This document shows positions 37,390 to 48,600 of a DNA stretch of 64,000 nucleotides, in pieces. Origin of the DNA: Aporrectodea caliginosa (taxonomy: Eukaryota > Annelida > Clitellata > Crassiclitellata > Lumbricidae); the NCBI GenBank assembly GCA_020284085.1, contig JACEVL010000159.1:878501-942500 (forward strand), given 5' to 3'. The translations under genes and the position numbers were made by a program. The first letter of the stretch is position 1. Each line of letters opens with the position of its first letter. The notes under the pieces were generated by a model, which saw only the letters and a program-made list of their open reading frames with translations, searched no databases and had not been told where the DNA came from.

Positions 37390-37831
37390 TAGGGGTCGTC
37401 CATTAATTATGTCAGCAAATTTTAGGCAGTTTTTCACCCCTCCCCCTTGTCAACAACTGTCAAACATTGACGGACCCCCTAAAAATTATGTCAACAATCC
37501 TAGAACCCCCTACAAAAAGAAACCAAATGGCTCAATACATGTATAATATATTTTTTAAAAATGTTTACACTAAAAATGCAATCTCGAATTTGAAAATATA
37601 CGAGTTTAGTTTATTACCAGCTTTTTAGTAGTATTAAACATTAAGCACTTTATACATTTTTAGCATTTCTTAATGTTTTCGCTACCATTTGGAAGGGTCT
37701 CTGTTGATTTATTGGAGAAAAATTTCTTGACGTCAACTTGTACCGAACCCCCTCCCCTTGTCAACATGCAACTGTCAAACTTTTCCAAACCCCCTCCCCT
37801 ATTTTGTTGGCATAATTAATGGACGATTTCA
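37390..37831. mobile_element. Foldback MITE with TCGTCCATTAATTATG termini
   Basis: The left terminus GGTCGTCCATTAATTATG and the inverted right terminus match over about 24 bp (right end CATAATTAATGGACGATTTC). ATAGG flanks both ends as a possible 5-bp duplication. The interior has two C-rich blocks with CCCCCTCCCC and GTCAACA, themselves roughly repeated. No coding potential. Confidence 0.65.
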
Positions 37832-38043
37832 TAGGAGAATGTAATTAGATAAAAATCTCAAAATCACAAATTCTGACACAAACCACTTTAGGCCATTTCC
37901 TCTTAAACTCAAATCGACAATCTGGAGCCTTTACCAGTAGTGTAGTCCTAAAAAATGAAGTGGGGGAACGCCTGGATATTGAAGTAAGCAAAAAGTGCCA
38001 TCTTGCAAGAATTTTGCATAGTGTTGTGGCGAAATTCGCCAGG

Positions 38044-38150
38044 GACCACCCTCGGTTTTGGGACCACCCTCGGTTTTTGGGACCACCCTCGGTTTTTGGG
38101 CCCACCCTCGGTTTTGGGACCACCCTCGGTTTTGGGCCTCCTGTTTTTGG
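38044..38150. repeat. Minisatellite, GGGACCACCCTCGGTTTT unit
   Basis: About six tandem copies of an 18-19-bp unit (GGGACCACCCTCGGTTTTT). Confidence 0.92.
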
Positions 38151-38169
38151 ACCATCCTGCTAGGCTTTG

Positions 38170-38460
38170 GCGGCCTGGCCTTTGGCCACATAGCCCGTGG
38201 ATCCCTCATAGCCCAGGGATCCCTTGCCCAGGGATCCCTCATAGCCCAGGGATCCCTAGCCTTTGGCCTCATAGCCCGTGGATCCCTCATAGCCCAGGGA
38301 TCCCTAGCCTTTGGCGACATAGCCCGTGGATCCTGCCCAGGGATCCCTCATAGCCCAGGGATCCCTAGCCTTTGGCGACATAGCCCGTGGATCCCTCGTA
38401 GCCCGTGGATCCCTTGCCCAGGGATCCCTCATAGCCCAGGGATCCCTGCCTGAGGATCCC
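38170..38460. repeat. Minisatellite, CATAGCCCAGGGATCCCT unit
   Basis: More than ten copies of an 18-bp unit, CATAGCCC(A/G)(G/T)GGATCCCT, are interspersed with AGCCTTTGGC variants. Each contains a BamHI-type GGATCC palindrome. Confidence 0.92.
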
Positions 38461-39470
38461 TGCTAGGCCATAGCGACTGGAGTCCTACCCCTGCCCCGGC
38501 TGGGTATATATAGAGGGCGCTTGTGTGTAGAGTTAGGTTGGTTTGGTATATTTCTGAGGCTTGACTCGTCTTCTGATGTATGGTGAATAAAGATTGTGAT
38601 TGAACTTCGGTGTTCTCTTCCTTCGGTGGGTGACACTGATCGCTACGGCTAGTCGGCTGGCGGATGCTGAAATCCTTCGAATACCACGGAGGTCCTACTT
38701 ACGCTCCCATCCCGAGCGACACGCGCCTTACACTCGCATCCTGAGAGAGAGCAGAACCCCGTTTTTGTCACAGTGTGAGAAAAAAGTGGGGGAACGGCGT
38801 TCCCCACGTTCCCCCCACTACACCACTGGCCTTTACACGTAAACGTCCACATACTGTCACGTACTCGATCGTTAACTATCATCTGCCTATAAGGCTCATC
38901 TCTATCACCTTTCGGGCTTTCTACTCAAGACTAAATTAAGTCTCACCTCTTCCAAAACTCCTACCCTGACTCACATAAAATTATGATCACTCTGCCAGCA
39001 TGCCCACATAGAACCCAAATATATAGGACCCATATTCCCATATTCCCATATAGACTATAGAGCCCACTTGGGTCCCATAAAATGCCCATGGGAATCCTGT
39101 CAGGACAATTCCTCTCTACCTAAACGATCGATATTGCCTACTCGCCTTAATTAGCAGCTCATCTAGCTGCCTCCTCTCTCTAGATTCCTTAATTGGCAAT
39201 CGGTCTTGTCATCTTGGATCTCCGTTTTAAAACACTCTGGACAAACCTCTGACTCGACGTAGCGCTCGTGAATAAGCTAATCACCTGCGCTATTCTCTGC
39301 AAGTGGCCGGCACTTTAGAAATTTGGGCTGACGATTATGATTACGATGATCGGTAGCATGATCGATAGATCTGTCTCGCTCCAACCTCAAAGGAACTTGT
39401 CGCCACATAAAGCAACCGCTCACAGAGTGTCCTACTGAGGAATGGATCTATGTTGATAACCTGTGCGTTA

Positions 39471-39479
39471 ACTTCCGGT
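39471..39479 (+). promoter_or_regulatory. ETS-type site in the presumed RAVER promoter
   Basis: ACTTCCGGT lies about 140 bp upstream of the RAVER start codon. GABP/ETS sites of this form are common just upstream of housekeeping-gene starts. No TATA box is visible in the adjacent 100 bp. Functional role inferred only. Confidence 0.3.
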
Positions 39480-39617
39480 TTACTCCATTTTGTATTCTTA
39501 TTGTTTGAAAAGTGACAGTTTTAATTATTTCAAAAAATTCTCTATATTTATATTAGCATCGACGTTTAAAGTTTGTCTGCAGTTTTGACGTTTAACTGTT
39601 TTATTTAGAGGCCGGAT

Positions 39618-42600
39618 ATGAGTAACGCAAATGGGGCTGGCGGCAAATTGGCCGTTGAACATGGTGCGTTGCCGCAAAGCTTGGGAGATAGAACGAAGCA
39701 GATGGCATCATTTGATCAGGAAAATGTGGACCTATTAGAAATAGCACGACAGGAGTTCGACAGAAACAAGAAAATAGTCATTACTAGCGTTCCTCTCATG
39801 ACACAAGATGTAAGTTACATTGAAAATGTAGGCTGCGAAATAGCGGTATAGCGGGGGGGGGAGAATCCCCGAAATCGCAATCCCAGAACAGAATTTCGTC
39901 GGATACCCGAAATCGACCCTCTACTTAGTTAAATCACAATTGCTTGAGCAAAAATAGCTTGGTAGAAATATTGTTTTCGCGAATTCGATAAATTTAGCAT
40001 TTTCACCTTTTTACGGAATAGGGTGTATTGCAAATCCTTGCAAGCTCAAGCACTACTTTTGGTAAAAAGTAACTAGTTACCCGAAAAGTTATCGCAAAAT
40101 AGTAACTAGTTACAGTAACATGTTTCAAGTAGCACAGTAATGCACAACACTGCACACCAGTCTAATCTATTTCATGCTACAGTTTTTTGGAAGGCACTGG
40201 CTACGGAACCGTCCGGACGGTGCCGTAATTTCTTTTCTACGGAACCGTCCCGCAAATAATCTATGGGCGATTGCACATATCTATGGCGTGAAAGCCGAAC
40301 CATCAATAGCGCAGTAGTTAAGGGATTAACGAAACTAACCCTAACCCTGACCCTAACCGACCCTCACGACGCCTAATTTAAAACACTAAACAACCACACG
40401 AATACTAACATGGCCCTAACCGACCCTCAAGTTGTCCGCCATATAAAAATTCGACGGGAAGACAACAAGTTCACGTGACAGGCTTTTGCCAATATTTATT
40501 TCAACCGGATGTACACGCCATAGATATGTGCAATCGCCCATAGATTATTTGCGGACGGTTCCGTAGAAAAGAAATAACGGCAACGTCCGGACGGTTCCGT
40601 AGCCAGTGCGTTTTTGGAAATCATTTTATTTAGGAATGGGAACAAGTGGCACCGCATATTTCACAACATAATCTTCTGCTCCTTCTTGTACTTTGACGCC
40701 TTTGAAAATATGTTCCTGCTTATTCACTATCATCTTTTCAACTGGTGGTTAGAAATAAATGGGTTTGACCATATGACGTACTAACCTTTGACACTCCCCT
40801 CAGTTGTGTAATCGTCTGCTCAAACAGAAAAGCAGGAAAATGGCAATCCTTACACTAAACAGTCTGTATATTCAGTTTAATTTTTGTTTTGTTTTTGTTT
40901 ACAGGAAGCTAAGGAATTTCTTATGAACTTAGACTTTGTCAACATTTCTGTGAACAAGAAATTTCGCCAGGGTACGAGCAAATTTTAGTATCTGAAACAG
41001 AATTACAATAAATTTAGATAGTTTATTTGAATCTGAATTGAATGAATGGTCTAATGATATATTCAAGCCTCCGCATACTCTGTCTGCATTACAATTGTGT
41101 GTTCCAATACTATTTGTGCATTATATTTTTCAGTGTTTAAATTGCATAATCTATCAACCTTACAGTTTTGTACACATAACATTTGTGTTTACATTTATAT
41201 GTTTACTTTACAGTAATAGTTACAATGAAGAATTCCAAGGTTGCTGAAGATGCTGTTGCCAAGCTGAACAAGAGGATGTTTGCTGGAGGCGAAGTGAACG
41301 TGAGAATCCTTCCAAACAACAAGTTGCTGTGCGTTGCACAGCTACCACTCACAATGGAAGAGCGAGACTTTCATTCACTCGTCCAACCCTACGGAGAAAC
41401 GGAAAGGTGTTTCATCATGCGCACAAAGACAGGTATCGAGTTCAGCTCTTTTTGTTAAAATCTTCAGTGTAATGTGATGTATTGTCCTCTTATGGCTTCT
41501 GTAGCCATGTTTTCATGATAAACAAGGGATCAATTAGTGGTTGCTACAAATAAAACCGTAGTTGAAAATTGTAATACCGTGAACAAGCTCTGTAAAACTC
41601 AGGTAGGTCAGGAAAACTGGTCAGGCTACAATGGGTAAACAAATTGAAGCAGGTGCAACTAGATATATATATATAGTGGCTTCAAGTACCTTTTCGAGAC
41701 ACCTGACATGTTCATCTGTAGGCAAGTAAAGGATGCTTGAACAGCTGGAAATATGCATGTTAGAATTTGAGACTAGATCTCTTGATCAAGGTCTGAGATG
41801 AACTGCCATGCTAGAATAGACAATTTAGCAAAGACCTAATAAGTCATCAGCAATAGACAGGGGATAATTACTAATCGCTTGGTCGTTTGTTGTAGGATCC
41901 AGTAAAGGCTATGGTTTTGTCGAGTTTCTGTGCAACCGAGCTGAGTCAGAGGCTATCCGGTGCAAACTTGATGGAAAATCGCATGATGATTCTGCGCTGC
42001 ATTGTGACTTCGTCAAGGACTCGATTACAGACTTTGAGCAGCTCAACTCGTCATGTCTCTGTGTTGGCAATCTGCCATTGGACTTTGCTGATGACTCTCA
42101 CCTGCGACAGGTGTTCAGTGCTGTCGCTGAGCCACTCTTCTGTCGCGTAAGCCAACCTGATCTCTGTTTATTTACCTACTTATAGAAAACTATTAGTTTA
42201 AGTTGTAAGCCCTGTGATCTTAAAATCTATTATTCCAGCTGAAAAGGCAATGCTTTAATGTGTCTTCTGAAACAACCTTCCACTGAAAATCTGTACTGCT
42301 CTACCTGTAGATGCCCTATAAAATTTTAAGGTCATTTTAAGCACCTTTGCAGACTTGTTAGATAACCATGATGCGACTTATTCTAGAGATTCGTGAAATA
42401 TGCTGTGCTAACTGATGTAATTTTTCGTTCGTAATGACACTTATCATCATAATAGGCTAGCGCAGGGAGCGCCTCTGAGTAGATATCTTGAAGAGGCGCT
42501 ATATAAATTATCGGAATGAATGAATGAATACTAATATCCAGAAATGTACATACATACATACATGCAGATGTCCATACAATACAATTTACAAGTGTATTGT

Positions 42601-45600
42601 GATATTGCCCGTCTTCCAAAGTTAGAAGTACACAGACCATACGACAGAACATGGATGGTACTGAGCAATTGTGATGAAGGACTTGCTCAAGGTCCCTGAG
42701 GCGAAAACTAAAATTAGAAGTAAAAATAAAGGATTTCGTTAACGAAAATTATAAAAGTAGGAATTATTTTGGCTTCAAAAACTAAATTGAATTAAATTAT
42801 GAATTATTTGAATGAATTATTTTCAGAAGTAAAATCATTTACTTCTTGTGGCGCTAAAGCTGATATGAAGGCGAATAAATCGCACGCGATCCAAACACAT
42901 AATCCATTGAAAACTTCTGCTTGAGATGAAGGCGCTGCGCATACCATTCTCTATGTAATATACTATCTTTGGTCTTCGTTGTCTAAAAAATGTCCCGCCT
43001 GCGTACCAACCTAACAACGACCTCCTGGATATTATTTATACTGTATTATATACGATCAGCTAAAATGGACATGCTCATAAGACAAGCAGTTTCTGTTAAA
43101 GTCAGAAAATTTGAAGATCTTGTCAAAAGTTATTTGGCCCGTAAGGGAGAAAGATACTATGAATCCTCTTGCTTTCTGGAAGGAAAGGTGAGTTACAGCA
43201 AAATTGCACCCATTGCAGAGGATCTTTTATCCCTCCAGCCTCACAGGCCTTTGTGGAAAGAATTTTTTCTGTATGTGGAATTTTTACATGGACGAAGAAA
43301 TCGCATGAAAAATCTCCGGAAATGAAAGTGTTCTTGAAATTGAACAAATTTGGATATCTTATAGTAACATAAAACTTGTTACTGCACTGAAATTAATAAT
43401 TATTTGGAAAACTAAAATAAGAAGTAAAATTAATTGAGAACTAAAATAGGAATGATAAGTAAAATTATTTGAGAAGTAAAATTAGAATTAGAAGTAAAAT
43501 TCAAGGACACAGAACTGAATTAGAACTGAATTAGGAATTATTTTGAGAAGTAAAATATCACTGGTCCCTGCATGGTAAGTAACTGCCTGAGTGGAGGTGT
43601 TACAGGTCAAATGTTCTCACCAATCGGCTATCATGCCCCGTGTCCACTGTGCTTATCAGTGTGATTAAATCATGATAGCTATCTGTATCGGCATCTTATT
43701 CTTGTAGGTGGCTCGAAAGGAAGACAAACCAGTTGGATTTGCGGTTGTGGAGTTCTCCAAACCTGAAGAAGCTGAGGAAACCTATAGCCGAGTTCAAGGT
43801 CAAAAGATCGGCAACCAGAAAATTGACATAAAGTACTGCATACCTGGACACCTGGCGCCAGAAGCATTCAACCGTCATCTGAGATTCCTCGTTAGTAGTT
43901 CCATTTGCAGAAGAATTGATATTCATCATTGCATTCATTACTTGTTTGGCATTTTCTTAATTCCTTTTATCGATTCGTTTATTGGTTTACTATTTCCTTT
44001 ATCATCTATGTCATTCCTACGTGAGATTCTTGGTTCATTTTTTTATTAAGTAACTAATTTCTTGGTTGTTTCAGTAGTTCATAGACTTGGTGATTAAGCA
44101 CAATGTACAATAAACAATTGTTTATTGTACATTGTGCTTGGCTTGACAATTCAAAACTCATTATTTGGTGCTGGCCTTTACATTATAGCCTCTATCTTAT
44201 CTTTATGATCTGTACATATTTAACCCTTTGAACCCGAGAAACCGATATATTGGTTTCGTTAACCCAGGACGCCTGGGAGCGCCGGGTTGAAAGGGTTAAT
44301 CAGTTGAGGTTTAGATGCCTTGTGTACTACAATAATCAGTTGGGCTTAGTTCTAAAATTGTGCATGGCCTGCCAATATAAACTTATCCTGTTATTTGAGC
44401 ATTTGTTCTTATTGAACTTTAAAGCATCATGCAGGCTAACAAGGTTGATTGTTTTCCAGCTAGCCACCCTTTTCATAAATTAATATGGTATAAATATTAA
44501 TGATGTAAAAGGGATGTTGCATTGCACATTACATGACGGATAACTTTGTGTTTGTGCAGGACATGAAGGATGGAGCAGAGCCGAATGTTGCAAAGGTACT
44601 GCCGATGAACGTGGTACATGTCGTAGCTCATCCGCCTCCAGTTTGTTCCGTCTTGGTAAATCTGCTGGAAAAGTATCCATCAGGTTTGTAGTATTACAGT
44701 CAACGCCACTTAAGTGCATAATGAGTAAGTGCATAATTCACTTATGTGCATAGAGACTGGCCGGTCCCATTTTAATATAGGGCATTTCAATGGAAGACAA
44801 ATCCTGGTATGTGCATATCACATATGTGCATAATTCAGTATGCGCATTGCCGACTAAAGGCCCGTTTTGTCTGTGTATGCTGTATATTAACGCTGCTTAA
44901 TTGCATTGGCAGCTTAGAACATTGTGGTTCACTTGCAAACGACTCCGGCGCGTGATGGAACATTATTACTGGTCTACATTCCAGAGTGTGCACACGGTTC
45001 CTGTAGCTTTGTTTGACACTCTAAGGTGTAAAAACGTTAAATGGCTGGGTGCGTCTGTAAGAGTTTGATGTTAGTGGAGTGAATAGAGGTGCTTAAGCAC
45101 CTGGAAGACATTACAATACATAAGCTCCATCTCGGTTATTAAATATCAGCACAGTTAGCCAATTTTACATGTACATGTGAACTCTGATGTGCATAAATCG
45201 GTTAAGTGCATAGGTTGAAGGCAGTCCTGAGGCTATGCACATTAACGGCTTCGACTAATGCATGCCTCAAAGCTGCACATCAGTAGCTTTGGAAACTGTA
45301 CCGTTACCAGTTGATTGCCATTTTTCAAGGGTGTTTTTTCACAAAGAATTTCACTTGCATTATTTGTAGCAGTGATCTGTTAATAATTTAAAATTTAGGT
45401 GCTATTATAGTTGTACTTAAACGGTTTAATTTTATTGAAATTGGTTACTTCTGAGGTACTTAAGAATAATTTTAGGGTCGTTTTCTCATGTTTCTCTTTT
45501 GTACATTATAGCTTTTATTATTTTAGTTCTGAAGGATTTCAAGCAGCTCCTGCTTCAGCTGCAGATGCACTTAAATGTGGAACAGCAGCAGCTCATGTCT

Positions 45601-48600
45601 GACAAACCAGGTGAGACAATGAAATAGGGTGTACCAAGGTTTCTGCAAAGTAAAGTAAATTCCACTGATGCCATTCTGAATTGTAAGGTAAGGTAAATGT
45701 TGATGGTATCCGTAAGATATGTAATTTGGTAAACATATGCAACACACGTCAGAGTTATAATGTAAGGTTTTGTATTGTAAAGTGTAGTGAGGCAATGCAA
45801 ATACTAGCAACACCCCATACATGTTAACCCTTAAACCGCCACATACTATATGGGGTTCATGCACCCCGGACGCCAAATACTTTTTTGTTGCAATATACTT
45901 CGAAACGTCACAACTCACTGAGAAACCATATATATATACATATGTATATATATAGATACATACATATATACATGTATATATGTATATATGCATATGCATA
46001 CACACATATATATACATATATATATGTATATATGCATATGCACACACGTACATATATATGCATATGCACACACACATATATATATACATATATATATACT
46101 TAGATTCAAATATGTATATATATGTGTATATATATAAATACATATATATACAAACATATTTAAATATGCAAATATATATATCCATATATATATATATAGT
46201 AAATAGTGTAAATATGTGTATACTTATATATATGCATATATATGTATACTTACACATACATATACAAAAATATATACACATATACATATATATGTATATA
46301 TACATATATATACACACATATAATATTATATACATAAGTACATATATATATTCATATATACATATATGTACATATACCTGTACATATACACATTCATCTA
46401 TATACATATTCAGTATATACATACATATACATATATATACATACACATATATACATATATATATAAGTATATATGCAAATGCACACACATATATACATAT
46501 AACTAACACACAACTGAGCATCAAACTTCTACATTGCTAATTCACGTCCGCTTACAATAAACAACTGCGACAACAGTCTACCCTAAAAATAGATTTTGTG
46601 ACGTCACCCTGTGACGTCAGCTGTATTATCTATGGGTCGTTAGGTGCAGCACATATTATCAGTCATCAAAGACAGTCACAGAAGTAGTTACCGACTATAG
46701 GCGGTACCGAACTCAACAAATATGTGTGACCGCCTATAGTCGGTTCCGGCGTTCTGCCAAATTTCCATGGGAACCGAACGGGTTCGGTTCCGGATTTGTT
46801 GACTGATGAAGTTAGGTAAGCTACAGCAATTTACCCATAAAGTGTTGTGATATAAGTAATACAGGTATTAATGGTGCCATTAATTAGGACTGATTGCTTG
46901 CTAAAGCATAAAAAGAAATGAGGAAGAACTAAAAGACAAATGAATGAAGAACAGCGACAGACAGTGAAAGGAAGTGAGAGAGATCACACTAGGAAGATCT
47001 GTTTTGTCATCCTGCTGAAATACTGAATTTTACAGAGCACCGTTTAGGAGTCATGGTTTAATTAATACTGTAGCATTTCCAGGTAACGTTATCACTCATT
47101 AGCTGTTGAGGATGTACTCGTTTCAGTTTCGAGGTCCCTATTAAGAAGATATTAAAAGATGACTTGTAGCAGTAGCCAGTTGATTGCTGTATTCTAGGTC
47201 TGCTCGGTGAGGCACCAAACGTCAACAGTCCACTGAATACCCCAGGGTTCCAAGTTTCAATCCTTGCAGTCATGCTTGGTCATGAACTCCAGCAGGTAGG
47301 CAATATATGCATCGACTATAGCAATGTGGCCATCCTGTTCAATATGTCCAAAGTAAATGGATGCATGTTACTCTAGCAGATTTTACTCTAGAATTTTTGT
47401 TCATTCGTTTGACAAACACTGTGACTGAAAGCGCTTAAAAACCAATTTTGCTCAATTCCTGTCATGCCTGTCATTGCTTTGTTTGTGGCATAGCACGTCT
47501 GACTTAATTGTCTTTAAGGGGTGCTGTATAAATCTCTGACTACAATTACAATGAGGGTCTGTCTTTGGGGCTCTCTACTTAACTTACTTAAATGTACAAA
47601 AGTTTCTGACCTTATCTTTCTTTCACAGGAGCAGTTTGCTTTCCTTGTCTTACTTTCTGTAGAGACAGTTTTCTTTCCTTGTCATAATCCTGTAAGAACT
47701 GTTTTCCTGCGTTATCTTCCCTTCCTCAGAACAGTTATATGGCCTTATGTTTCCCTATAAAGAATAGTTTTTATGATGTATTGCAATGATGGAATGTTGT
47801 TCTGCATGGCTGTGTTTCATGGTGTTTCAGACGCAGCCAAATGCAATGTCTAACTCGGCCATTTTGGGAATGCTGCCTGTAAGTTGATTTCCACATCAGT
47901 GTGCCCAATTATTTAGAATTTTAAAAGCTGAGTAATTAGTTAAACTTTTTCCAACTGCTTTAAACTGCAGAATGGCCTTTTTCAGCATCTCTTCCCTAGA
48001 TCAATTACATAGCTGTATGAACATTTTTCAGCTATCGTCAGGACATGATGAATACTTCAGCCACGTGCAACCCCAATGGCAGTTGCTGCTTTAAACTACT
48101 GCATGAATATTTAAGTACTTGTATATGCAGTGTTACGGTTTTAGCATCAAAGTAACTGTAAGCCCATTCAATGCGCCTGTGAATAAGCTGGTTCCCGCGA
48201 CTTCGCTTTTGTGGGCGCTCTAGAAATATCGAGATTACGATTAACTACTTCTGTATGGAGACTAGAGACAATAATGTAATGTATTATTCTTTCAGCCAAA
48301 AGAAAAAGTAACCATTTAGAGCTATATAATACCTACAATGTCCTACATGGAAACTTCACTGACAGTAATGTGAGCAGACATTTATCTAGTCCCTAATTAA
48401 GACCTCCCAATATTACAGTGGCTGTGTTTGCCAGTCAGATGTTCCTGACTTCCAACATGGAAGTTTCTGCATCTGCACATGTCATCGACCATGTCAGTCA
48501 TTGTTCGACTTCTGTGTCATTTTTGCAGATTATTTAGTCTAAATAGAGAATTTGTTCAGCAATTTCTAATGTGTTGAAGTTTACTCTTGCTAAGTTTGCA

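Larger units (their letters stand above)
37935..38828. mobile_element. hAT-type composite element carrying minisatellites and an LTR-like segment
   Basis: Termini are CAGTAGTGTAG at the left and CTACACCACTG at the right. The perfect 8-bp duplication GCCTTTAC lies at 37927-37934 and 38829-38836. Inside are two minisatellites (38044-38150 and 38170-38460). A segment of about 140 bp (38495-38640) follows with a TATATATAG box, an AATAAAG hexamer and a TGGGTGACA-like junction, resembling a solo LTR. Long open frames in the minisatellites on both strands are repeat artefacts. Confidence 0.8.
35600..39470. other. Gap between divergent ISY1 and RAVER
   Basis: I find no gene here. It contains a relative of the 24077 MITE (35990-36215), a (GTGA)n microsatellite, a foldback element (37390-37831) and a hAT-type composite (37935-38828). 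Regulatory sequences of both divergent genes should lie at its two ends. Confidence 0.5.

Noticed and set aside
37931..38453. Pro/Arg/Trp-rich frames on both strands
   Set aside because: They arise from 18-bp minisatellites whose unit length is a multiple of three. No start or splice context is supported.
45571..46524. 317-codon minus-strand and 186-codon plus-strand Tyr/Ile/His-rich frames
   Set aside because: They are produced by the (CATATATA)n tract, which lacks stops in these frames on both strands. There is no coding signature.
48035..48120. ATGATGA in a RAVER intron as a possible C/D snoRNA
   Set aside because: No D box within 100 nt and no terminal stem.
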